Notes: generated by a model from the letters alone, not told the origin. DNA of 64,000 nt from Strongylocentrotus droebachiensis (GCA_035222895.1 JAVYIG010000636.1:310001-374000); one strand, 5' to 3'; positions 1-8,433 are shown, counted from the first letter of the stretch. Translations and numbers: made by a program.

Positions 1-459
1 ATGTTTATGGAAAATTTAGTGTATTTCTCTTAATATTCATCGATTCTCTTCTAGATTTTAATATGTTGTAGCCGAGGCAATCGTCTTCGAGATCAGTCCA
101 CACCAATTTTCATTTAAATGATGTCATCATAGTAAAAAATTCAATTAAAGGCCACATGTCAAAATTTTCGTCATTTGCGTGTTATGTCTATGGAGGGTGA
201 ATTTTGTCCACACTATGAATCTACATCGCATCCATCTTTCAGCACTATCTCGCTCATTTGTGCTTTGTTTTCTCCCAAATTTGGATATGTTATAGCTGAG
301 ACCATGGGCTATAAAAACGGTGTACTTTGTTTTTTAATCAGATGTTGGGATCATGTTGAAATTTTCGATCGAATGTTGAAATTGCAAATTTTGAAGGAAT
401 CATTAGGTGATACGTAACGAAGTCAACGTATCACCTATTGATTTCGTCAAGATTTTTAT
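1..459 (+). repeat. A0: last 459 bp of a 1242-bp tandem unit
   Basis: The window opens inside a tandem unit. These bases match the last 459 bp of every unit in the later arrays (compare 3285-3743), so an array of unknown length continues to the left. The block ends with the 56-bp terminal hairpin segment (404-459) and is followed at once by a second copy of the same hairpin, which is the 5' end of element E1. A reading frame of 80 codons crosses it, but it recurs in every unit with no protein-like features, so I do not call a gene. Confidence 0.9.
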
Positions 460-493
460 TAGGTGATACGTAACGAAGTCTACGTATCACCTA
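460..493 (+). repeat. 5' terminal fold-back (asymmetric inverted repeat) of E1
   Basis: TAGGTGATACGTA (460-472), loop ACGAAGTC (473-480), then TACGTATCACCTA (481-493): a perfect 13-bp stem. The same start is seen at 4986, 15886, 19856, 23302 and 58456, and inside each tandem unit. In the tandem units and in E6 and E10 the base after the loop is A instead of T, which shortens the stem to 12 bp. Its outer arm is the inverse of the repeat near the 3' end of the elements. Confidence 0.85.
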
Positions 494-1727
494 TTGATTT
501 CGTCAAGATTTTTATTTATTTTTTTTTTTATTTATTATTCTTCCTCAAATTTGTTCGCAGGATATCTCAAGACTGAATGAAGCCATTGTCATGAATCTTT
601 CAATGATGATAGATCTTAGTCCAACTTAGAACTGCGTGACTTTTCAAAAACTCAAAATTATCGTGACGTCATCCAGGCGCCATTTTGTGAAAATCAACTT
701 ATGATCATATCTTCATAACGGAAAGTAATTTTTCAATCATATTTATCATGATTAAGATCAATATCCGTCTGGTCAATTTCAGGTCAAAAAATGCGCGCAA
801 AAATGCGCGTACGCTTTTGTCCGCGCGTTTACGCGCGTGATTTTTTTTAAAATGCTCTAAATCATCCCAAATTTTTTTTACATACGTTTCAGGCCATATG
901 GAGCATTTGATAAAAAAATTACGCACACGCGCATGCGCGCGCATTTTCGCGCGTACTGGCATTTTGTAACATAGAATCGCCGATTTTTTTCTGTCATCGT
1001 ATTTGGCACATTTTTTCAAGCATTTTGATAACTTGCTCACCTTTTAATAACCCAATGAGCGTCCGTCAAAGTTGACAGCACGCGCGGATTTGCGTTATCT
1101 TTATCCACAATACATGGGCAAAAACATGCCTATATCAAATTCATTGTAACTCTTTAGAATAGATAGAAACTCCTAATATTTTTTCATATTTGGATAGATT
1201 ATGAGTCGGAGATATGATTTCATGTCTCATTTGATCCTCAATTAACTCATAAAGGCATCATAATGGCCTCCAAACTCAAAATTTTAATTTGCATATTATG
1301 ACGTCAGCATATTTTTGGAAAATTGATTGTATCTCTGTAAATATCGATCAATTTTCTTTCAAATTTTGATATGTTTTAGCTGAGACAATTTTCTACAAAT
1401 GCAGTATCCACAACTTTTATTTTTGACAAAATTATCATGGTGTATTTTTGCGATTGAAGGAGGCATGTCAATTTTTCACATTTTGCGTGTATTCTCTATG
1501 GGACATGACTTTTTCTCAAAACTGGATTCTACACTTCTGTCTTTCGCGAGCAAAATCTCCGTTGTTTTAGCTTCGTTTTCGCTGAGCTTCGGATATGTTG
1601 TAGCTGAGACAATGAGCTATCACAAGTGTGCCCTTTATTTTTCGATTAGATGCCGGGTTCATGCCAATATTTCACTTGCAAAGTAGGATTTCAGAATTCC
1701 ATTTCCCGTTTACGTGTAATCGCTATG

Positions 1728-1801
1728 GGAGATGTTTTGGTATATCGGTAACGCACTTGACTTCTAACCTCGAGATCCCTGGTTCGAGTCCGGGTGTCTC
1801 C
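1728..1801 (+). ncRNA. tRNA-like / tRNA-derived Pol III module in E1
   Basis: The 74-nt stretch folds largely as a tRNA. The acceptor arm GGAGATG pairs with TGTCTCC at its end, and the T arm is CCTGG-TTCGAGT-CCGGG. A 5-bp anticodon stem CTTGA/TCGAG encloses a loop CTTCTAACC of 9 nt, where a normal tRNA has 7. The A box TGGTATATCGG and B box GGTTCGAGTCC fit the Pol III consensus well. There are about three extra bases between the acceptor and the A box. A run of eight T follows shortly after, a usual Pol III stop. The long loop and extra bases argue against a working translation tRNA. A tRNA-derived SINE head or a captured tRNA relic, perhaps still transcribed, fits better. Confidence 0.6.
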
Positions 1802-2127
1802 AACATTTTTTTTCTTCACTTTTTTTTTCCTTTTGACCTTCACTGTACCATCTCCTTTGATTATTTAAACACGTAGAATCGCAAATAATGTCATAAACAA
1901 CCCTTTTTACTTTATTATTACCCTATTTTCACTTAATCCATTACTTTTTGCGTGTAATCCCTATGGGAGATGACTTTTTCTCAAATCTGGAGTCTACATT
2001 CCTGTCTTTTGCGAGCAATATCGCCGTTATTTCTGCTTGGATTTTGTTGATTTTTTAGTATGTTGTAGCTGAGACTATATGCTATCTAAATCACTCCTCA
2101 TTTTTTCAATAAGATGTCATGATTGCG

Positions 2128-2184
2128 CTCATGATCATGATCATTATCATCATGATCATCATTATCGTAATGATGAAAATCATT
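2128..2184 (+). repeat. ATGATC-type microsatellite in E1
   Basis: Short imperfect repeat of ATGATC/ATCATT units, partly self-complementary because TGATCA is a palindrome. The same tract sits at the same place in E2 (6650-6716), E6 (21517-21582) and E10 (60111-60179), with different repeat numbers. Confidence 0.8.
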
Positions 2185-2458
2185 TATCAATTACATTTTC
2201 ATTTCTTTGAATAAGATAAAATCGTCAAAAGGTGTTCTTCATGATATAAATAAGAGTCAAATGTGTAACTGGTTACTGCACAGGGTCAAAGGTCATATAT
2301 TGTTTCAATCTATCTTCCCTAGATTCATGATGATCAAGGAGACACAATTTAATCTTGACATATGAATAGATCATAATGGGAGAAGCATATAAATGGGAGA
2401 AGCATTTTACAAAATAATATATTGTGTAATGCATTATTCGTTATGTAAACCATTATCA

Positions 2459-2501
2459 TACGTATCACCTAATTCGTCTAAGTGACGAATTAAAGTCTAG
2501 T
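2459..2501 (+). repeat. 3' end of E1: subterminal inverted repeat, hairpin and CTAG
   Basis: TACGTATCACCTA (2459-2471) is the inverse of the element's 5' end. It overlaps a hairpin with stem TAATTCGTC/GACGAATTA (2470-2492) and a 5-nt loop. Eight more bases lead to CTAG (2497-2500) and T. The same layout ends E2 (7033), E3 (8433), E4 (18022), E5 (19855), E6 (21899), E7 (23301), E8 (26005), E9 (27405) and E10 (60497). In E3, E4, E5, E7 and E9 the hairpin reads with a 10-bp stem and the loop AAG. A short hairpin just before CTRR is the known rolling-circle transposon 3' terminus and is thought to stop replication. Confidence 0.8.
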
Positions 2502-2550
2502 TATTATTATTATTCTGCCATGAATTTGTTCGCAGGATATCTCAAGACTG

Positions 2551-2556
2551 AATAAA
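2551..2556 (+). promoter_or_regulatory. AATAAA hexamer near the start of the tandem unit
   Basis: A canonical polyadenylation hexamer 50 bp into each unit, also present in several dispersed elements. It lies about 170 bp downstream of the TATA/initiator pair of the preceding unit (3594/3624, hexamer 3793). Whether it is used is unknown; the hexamer is common by chance in AT-rich DNA. Confidence 0.3.
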
Positions 2557-2638
2557 GCCATTGTCATAAAACTTTCAATGATAATAGATCTTAGTCTAAC
2601 TTAGAACTGTGTGACTTTTCAAAGACTCAAAATTATCG

Positions 2639-2646
2639 TGACGTCA
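2639..2646. promoter_or_regulatory. CRE-type palindrome TGACGTCA, site 1 of the unit
   Basis: Perfect CREB/ATF octamer, the first of three in each 1242-bp unit. It is also present in every dispersed element at the same place. That a factor binds here is inference. Confidence 0.5.
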
Positions 2647-2765
2647 TCCAGGCGCCATTTTGTGAAAATCAACTTATGATCATATCTTCATAACAGAAAG
2701 TCATTTCTCATTCATATTTGTCATGATCAAGGTCAATATTTGTCGGGTCAATTTCCGATCAATAA

Positions 2766-2815
2766 ATGCGCGCAAAAATGCGCGTACGCGTAGGTGCGCG
2801 CGTTAATGCGCGCGT
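2766..2815. other. CGCG-rich alternating purine-pyrimidine tract
   Basis: About 50 bp of repeated TGCGCG, CGCGTACGCG and GCGCGCG motifs in otherwise AT-rich DNA. Such alternating sequence favours Z-DNA, and it concentrates CpG sites. It is present in every unit and element; type B and C elements carry a second CG tract about 100 bp later (for example 929-955). Confidence 0.7.
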
Positions 2816-2918
2816 AAAATTTAAAATTGCTCAAAATCGTCTTAAATTTTTTTTGCATACGTTTCAGGCCATTATAAGCATTTCATAAAAAATCGCGCAA
2901 AACACGCATTTTTGGACG

Positions 2919-2945
2919 TTTTCGTTCGTCACGGCCGAACGAAAA
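2919..2945. other. Perfect 10-bp hairpin specific to the type A body
   Basis: TTTTCGTTCG (2919-2928), loop TCACGGC (2929-2935), CGAACGAAAA (2936-2945). Found in every tandem unit and in E8, absent from type B and C bodies, where the second CG tract lies instead. Role unknown. Confidence 0.75.
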
Positions 2946-3224
2946 ATAATTTCTCCGCAAAAGCTTTTGACCGAATATTCCTCATAATTTTCCGAACAAT
3001 TTGATACCAAGTTTATCTCTTTATCACTATTAATAACGGAATGAGCGTCCGTTCAAGATAACCGTCCGCACGCGCGATTTTTGTATTACATAGCGTATGT
3101 GGGCAAAAACATGCCCATAAAAAGTCCATTGATATGAATAAGGACTGCCAATTTTTTTCCATATTTAGATAGAGTATGAGTCGAAGGTATGATTTCATAT
3201 CTCATTTGGCCATTAAGTACATCT

Positions 3225-3282
3225 TGACGTCATCATAATGGCCTTGGAAGTCAAAAATACAAAAATGCATATTATGACGTCA
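3225..3282. promoter_or_regulatory. Paired CRE-type palindromes TGACGTCA, sites 2 and 3 of the unit
   Basis: Two perfect octamers at 3225-3232 and 3275-3282, 50 bp apart. The pair recurs in all units and mostly in E1 to E10, where one site is sometimes altered. They lie about 350-400 bp upstream of the TATA-like box of the same unit. Confidence 0.5.
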
Positions 3283-3593
3283 TTATGTTTATGGAAAATT
3301 TAGTGTATTTCTCTTAATATTCATCGATTCTCTTCTAGATTTTAATATGTTGTAGCCGAGGCAATCGTCTTCGAGATCAGTCCACACCAATTTTCATTTA
3401 AATGATGTCATCATAGTAAAAAATTCAATTAAAGGCCACATGTCAAAATTTTCGTCATTTGCGTGTTATGTCTATGGAGGGTGAATTTTGTCCACACTAT
3501 GAATCTACATCGCATCCATCTTTCAGCACTATCTCGCTCATTTGTGCTTTGTTTTCTCCCAAATTTGGATATGTTATAGCTGAGACCATGGGC

Positions 3594-3630
3594 TATAAAA
3601 ACGGTGTACTTTGTTTTTTAATCAGATGTT
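3594..3630 (+). promoter_or_regulatory. Candidate TATA box and initiator of the tandem unit
   Basis: TATAAAAA starts at 3594, and an initiator-like TCAGATG has its A at 3624, 30 bp downstream, the normal spacing for a Pol II core promoter. Both are in all tandem units and in E8 (type A bodies); type B bodies lack the TATA at this place. A transcript would run through the 56-bp fold-back into the next unit. Prediction from motif and spacing only. Confidence 0.3.
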
Positions 3631-3687
3631 GGGATCATGTTGAAATTTTCGATCGAATGTTGAAATTGCAAATTTTGAAGGAATCAT

Positions 3688-3743
3688 TAGGTGATACGTA
3701 ACGAAGTCAACGTATCACCTATTGATTTCGTCAAGATTTTTAT
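3688..3743 (+). repeat. 56-bp fold-back closing each tandem unit
   Basis: Begins TAGGTGATACGT and contains the inverse ACGTATCACCTA after a short loop, then TTGATTTCGTCAAGAT. It equals the 5' end of the dispersed elements, so each unit can also be read as starting here. Because an array starts after CTAGT without this segment and ends with it in front of the next element's own copy, the fold-back is doubled at each array-to-element junction (404/460, 4930/4986, 15830/15886, 58400/58456). Confidence 0.85.
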
Positions 3744-4985
3744 TATTATTATTATTCTGCCATGAATTTGTTCGCAGGATATCTCAAGACTGAATAAAGC
3801 CATTGTCATAAAACTTTCAATGATAATAGATCTTAGTCTAACTTAGAACTGTGTGACTTTTCAAAGACTCAAAATTATCGTGACGTCATCCAGGCGCCAT
3901 TTTGTGAAAATCAACTTATGATCATATCTTCATAACAGAAAGTCATTTCTCATTCATATTTGTCATGATCAAGGTCAATATTTGTCGGGTCAATTTCCGA
4001 TCAATAAATGCGCGCAAAAATGCGCGTACGCGTAGGTGCGCGCGTTAATGCGCGCGTAAAATTTAAAATTGCTCAAAATCGTCTTAAATTTTTTTTGCAT
4101 ACGTTTCAGGCCATTATAAGCATTTCATAAAAAATCGCGCAAAACACGCATTTTTGGACGTTTTCGTTCGTCACGGCCGAACGAAAAATAATTTCTCCGC
4201 AAAAGCTTTTGACCGAATATTCCTCATAATTTTCCGAACAATTTGATACCAAGTTTATCTCTTTATCACTATTAATAACGGAATGAGCGTCCGTTCAAGA
4301 TAACCGTCCGCACGCGCGATTTTTGTATTACATAGCGTATGTGGGCAAAAACATGCCCATAAAAAGTCCATTGATATGAATAAGGACTGCCAATTTTTTT
4401 CCATATTTAGATAGAGTATGAGTCGAAGGTATGATTTCATATCTCATTTGGCCATTAAGTACATCTTGACGTCATCATAATGGCCTTGGAAGTCAAAAAT
4501 ACAAAAATGCATATTATGACGTCATTATGTTTATGGAAAATTTAGTGTATTTCTCTTAATATTCATCGATTCTCTTCTAGATTTTAATATGTTGTAGCCG
4601 AGGCAATCGTCTTCGAGATCAGTCCACACCAATTTTCATTTAAATGATGTCATCATAGTAAAAAATTCAATTAAAGGCCACATGTCAAAATTTTCGTCAT
4701 TTGCGTGTTATGTCTATGGAGGGTGAATTTTGTCCACACTATGAATCTACATCGCATCCATCTTTCAGCACTATCTCGCTCATTTGTGCTTTGTTTTCTC
4801 CCAAATTTGGATATGTTATAGCTGAGACCATGGGCTATAAAAACGGTGTACTTTGTTTTTTAATCAGATGTTGGGATCATGTTGAAATTTTCGATCGAAT
4901 GTTGAAATTGCAAATTTTGAAGGAATCATTAGGTGATACGTAACGAAGTCAACGTATCACCTATTGATTTCGTCAAGATTTTTAT

Positions 4986-7033
4986 TAGGTGATACGTAAC
5001 GAAGTCTACGTATCACCTTTTGATTTCGTCAAGATTTGTATTTATTATTATTATTATTATTATTTATTATTATTCTTCCTCGATTTTGTTCGCAGGATAT
5101 CTCAAGACCGAATTAAGCCATTGTCATGAAACTTTCAACGATGATAGATCTTAGTCTAACTTAGAACTGCGTGACTTTTCAAAGACTCAAAATTATCGTG
5201 ACGTCATCCAGGCGCCATTTTGTGAAAATCAACTAATGATCATATCTTCATAACGGATAGTAATTTTTAATTCATATTTATCATGAATATGATCAATATC
5301 CGTCTGGTCAATTTCAGGTCAAAAAATGCGCGCAAAAATGCGCGTACGCTTTTGTCCGCGCGTTTACGCGCGCGAAATTTTTTAAAATGCTCCAAATCAT
5401 CCCAAATTTTTTTTACATACGTTTCAGGCCATATGGAGCATTTGATAAAAAAATTACGCACACGCCCATGCGCGCGCGTTTTCGCGCGTACTGGCATTTT
5501 GCAACATAGAATCGCCGATTTTTTTCTGTCATCATATTTGGTACATTTTTCCAAGCATTTTGATAATTTGTTCACCTTTTATTAACGCAATGAGCGTCCG
5601 TCAAAGTTGACAGCACGCGCGGATTTGCGTTATCTTTATCCACAATACATTGGCAAAAACATGCCTATATAAAATTAATTGTAACTCTTTATAATAGATA
5701 AAAACTCCTAATATTTTTTCATATTTGGATAGATTATGAGTCGGAGATATGATTTCATGTCTCATTTGATCCTCAATTAACTTATGACGTCATCATAATG
5801 GCCTCCAAACTCAAAATTTCAATTTGCATATTATGACGTCAGCATATTTTTGGAAAATTGATTGTATCTCTGTAAATATCGATCAATTTTATTTCAAATT
5901 TTAATATGTTCTAGCTGAGACAATTTTCTACAAATGCAGTATTCACAATTTTTATTTTTGACAAAAGTATCATGGTGTATTTTTGCGATTAAAGGAGGCA
6001 TGTCAATTTTTCACATTTTGCGTGTATTCTCTATGGGACATGACTTTTTCTCAAAACTGGATTCTACACTCCTGTCTTTCGCGAGCAAAATCTCCGTTGT
6101 TTTAGCTTCATTTTCGCTGAGCTTCGAATATGTTGTAGCTGAGACAATGAGCTATCACAATTGTGCCCTTTATTTTTCGATTAGATGCCGGGATCATGCT
6201 CATATTTCACTTGCAAAGTAGGATTTCAGAATTCCATTTCCCGTTTACGTGTAATCGCTATGGGAGATGTTTTGGTATATCGGTAACGCACTTGACTTCC
6301 AACCTCGAGATCCCTGGTTCGAGTCCGGGTGTCTCCAACAATTTTTTGCTTCACTTTTTTTTCCTTTTGACCTTCACTGTACCATCTCCTTTGATTATTT
6401 AAACACTTAGAATCGCAAATAATGTCATAAACAACCCTTTTTACTTTATTATTACCCTATTTTCACTTCATCCATTACTTTTTGCGTGTAATCCCTATGG
6501 GAGATGACTTTTTCTCAAATCTGGAGTCTACATTCCTGTGTTTTGAGCAATATCGCCGTTATTTCTGCTTGGATTTTGTTGATTTTTGAGTATGTTGTAG
6601 CTGAGACTATATGCTATCTAAATCAACCCTCATTTTTTCAATAAGATGTCATGATCGCGCTCATGATCATGATCATGATCATCATGATCATCATTATCAT
6701 AATGATGATAATCATTTATCAATTACATTTTCATTTCTTTGAATAAGATAAAATCGTCAAAAGGTGTTCTTCATGATGTAAATTAGAGTCAAATGTGTAA
6801 CTGGTTACTGCACAGGGTCAAAGGTCATATATTGTTTCAATCTATCTTCCCTAGATCCATGATGATCAAGGAAACACAATTTAATCTTGACATATGAATA
6901 GATCATAATGGGAGAAGCATATAAATGGGAGAAGCATTTTACAAAACAATATATCGTGTAATGCATTATTCGTTATGTAAACCATTATCATACGTATCAC
7001 CTAATTCGTCTAAGTGACGAATTAAAGTCTAGT
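4986..7033 (+). mobile_element. E2: type B element
   Basis: The copy is 2.05 kb with the 5' fold-back (4986 onward), 3' inverted repeat (6991-7003), hairpin (7002-7024) and CTAG-T end. The body is as in E1: TTA microsatellite, CRE site, CGCG tracts, degenerate TATGTTGTAGCTGAGAC modules, tRNA-like module and ATGATC microsatellite. It is nearly identical to E10 over most of its length, so the two are recent duplicates. Two overlapping opposite-strand frames at about 5267-5585 come from the CGCG-rich block and are not convincing genes. Confidence 0.7.
6263..6336 (+). ncRNA. tRNA-like module in E2
   Basis: Same fold and Pol III boxes as the E1 copy, with loop CTTCCAACC instead of CTTCTAACC, so the would-be anticodon reads TCC rather than TCT. 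Followed by a run of six T. Confidence 0.6.
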
Positions 7034-8433
7034 ATTTATTTTGTGTCTGTATAGAAGAAATTATTATTATTCTTCCTCAGTTTTGTTCGCAGGATATCTC
7101 AAGAATGGCAAAAGCCATTGTCATGAAACTTTCAATGATGATAGATCTTAGTCTAACTTAGAACTGCATGACTTTTCAAAGACTCAAAATTATCGTGACG
7201 TCATCCAGGCGCCATTTTGTAAAAATGAACTTATGATCATATCTTTATAACGGAAAGTAATTTTTCATTCATATTTATCATGAATAAGATCAATATCCTT
7301 CCGGTCAATTTCTAATAAAAAAACGTGCGCAAATCCGCGTGTACGCGTTCGTGCGCGCGTTTACGCGCGCGCACAAATTTAAAATGCTCAAAATCATTCC
7401 CAATTTTTTTTGCATACGTTTCAAGCCATATGGAGCATTTGACAAAAAATCACTCACACGCGCATGCGCGCGCGTTTTTTGCGCGATCTGGCATTTTGCA
7501 ACATATAATCGCCAAATTTTCTTTGTCATCATGTTTGGCACATTCTTCCAAGCATTTTGATACCATGTTCACCTCTTTATCACTATTAATAACGGAATGA
7601 GCGTCCGTCCAAAATAAATATCCGCGCGCGCGAGGTCATGTATTACATAGCATATATGGGCAAAAATATGCCATAAAAAGTCCATTGGGATGAATAAGGA
7701 CTGCCAATTTTTTTTCATATTTTGATAGAGTATGAGTCGGAGATATGATTTCATAGCTCATTTGGCCATTAAATACATCTTGACGTCATCATAATGGCCT
7801 TGGAAGTCAAAATACAAAATTGCATATTATGACGTCATTATATTTTTTGAAAATTTAGTGTATTTCTCATAATATTGACTGATTTTCTTCCAAATTGCGG
7901 TATCTTGTAGTTGAGGCAATTGCCTTCAAGATAAATACACACTACTTTTTATTTCATTGACGTCATCATAGTAAAAATTCAATTAAAGGCCACATTTCAG
8001 AATTTTCTTAATTTGCGTGTTATGCCTAAGGAAGGTGAATTTCGTTCACATCATGAATCTTTATGACATTGATCTTTGAGCACTATCTAGCTTATTGGTA
8101 TTCTATGTTCTCCAGAATTTTGATACGGTGTAGCTAATAAAGTATCTACAATATTGACGTACATCATTTATCATTTCGATGACATCATCATAGTGAACAT
8201 TTCAATTAAAGGTGACATGTCAGAATTTTCTTAGTTTGCGTGTTAGGCGACTTTTTCTGAAATCCTGATTCTACAAATCTCTATCGAATACCTGAAGGGG
8301 GCGCTATACCACTCTTAATCATGGTCTTGATCGTATTTATGATCATTATCATTAGATCATCATCGGCACACTTTCATGATAACAAAATAGCACGTATCAC
8401 CTAATTCGTCAAAGTGACGAATTAAAGTCTAGT
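7034..8433 (+). mobile_element. E3: type C element without the 5' inverted repeat
   Basis: The copy is 1.40 kb. It starts directly after the CTAGT of E2 with ATTTATTTTGTGTCTG and a TTA microsatellite, not with TAGGTG. It has CRE sites, CGCG tracts, degenerate modules (about 7896 and 8118), a block CTGAAGGGGGCGCTATACC (8292-8310), then a mostly conserved inverted repeat, a 10-bp hairpin and CTAG-T. There is no tRNA-like module. The same start is found in E5, E7 and E9. No gene seen. Confidence 0.65.

Larger units (their letters stand above)
460..2501 (+). mobile_element. E1: type B Helentron/Helitron2-like non-autonomous element
   Basis: The copy is about 2.04 kb with both ends visible. It begins with TAGGTGATACGTA, folded back on its own inverted copy (460-493). 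It has the reverse complement TACGTATCACCTA near the 3' end (2459-2471), then a 9-bp stem hairpin (2470-2492), and ends in CTAG followed by T. In order the body holds a T/A-rich microsatellite, a block with CREB-type TGACGTCA sites, a CGCG-rich tract, several degenerate copies of a module containing TATGTTGTAGCTGAGAC, a tRNA-like module, and an ATGATC microsatellite. No transposase, Rep or helicase is visible, so it would depend on a partner element elsewhere. The asymmetric inverted repeats plus 3' hairpin are the known Helitron2 layout. The family assignment is inference. Confidence 0.7.
2502..4985 (+). repeat. A1: tandem array, two 1242-bp units
   Basis: Two identical units (2502-3743 and 3744-4985), exactly 2 x 1242 bp, between the CTAGT end of E1 and the TAGGTG start of E2. 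Each unit has a TTA microsatellite, a block with three TGACGTCA octamers, a CGCG-rich tract, a unit-specific hairpin, two degenerate modules with a TATGTTRTAGC-like motif, and a final 56-bp fold-back that is the 5' end of the family. The family's 3' hairpin and CTAG are absent. I see no protein gene; the 80-codon + strand and 61-codon - strand frames look like chance. Confidence 0.95.

Noticed and set aside
460-560. Canonical Helitron 5' TC terminus at the CTTCC or CTGCC text after the TTA tract
   Set aside because: The TAGGTG fold-back lies further out, abuts neighbours' CTAGT ends directly, and pairs with the 3' inverted repeat, so it is the better 5' end.
1728-1801. A functional tRNA gene (Arg-TCT, or Gly-TCC in the other copies)
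   Set aside because: The anticodon loop is 9 nt, extra bases lie before the A box, and all copies are inside transposon-like repeats; called tRNA-like instead.
460-2501. Cut-and-paste MITE with terminal inverted repeats
   Set aside because: The inverted repeats are not both terminal: the 3' one lies about 30 bp inside, followed by a hairpin and CTAG. I found no flanking target duplication at the joints.
3013-3198. 61-codon - strand frame repeated in each tandem unit
   Set aside because: Short, no domain, no promoter on that strand; the related frame in E3 (7569-7754) shows no sign of protein-level conservation.
3459-3701. 80-codon + strand frame repeated in each tandem unit as a possible small protein gene
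   Set aside because: Its repetition only reflects the repeat. It has no recognisable domain, it ends inside the terminal fold-back, and the homologous region of type B elements encodes a different, unrelated string.
5267-5585. Overlapping frames of about 100 codons on both strands of E2, E4, E6 and E10
   Set aside because: Opposite strands are open over the same bases because of the CGCG repeats; the Arg/Ala-rich strings follow from the DNA repeat.
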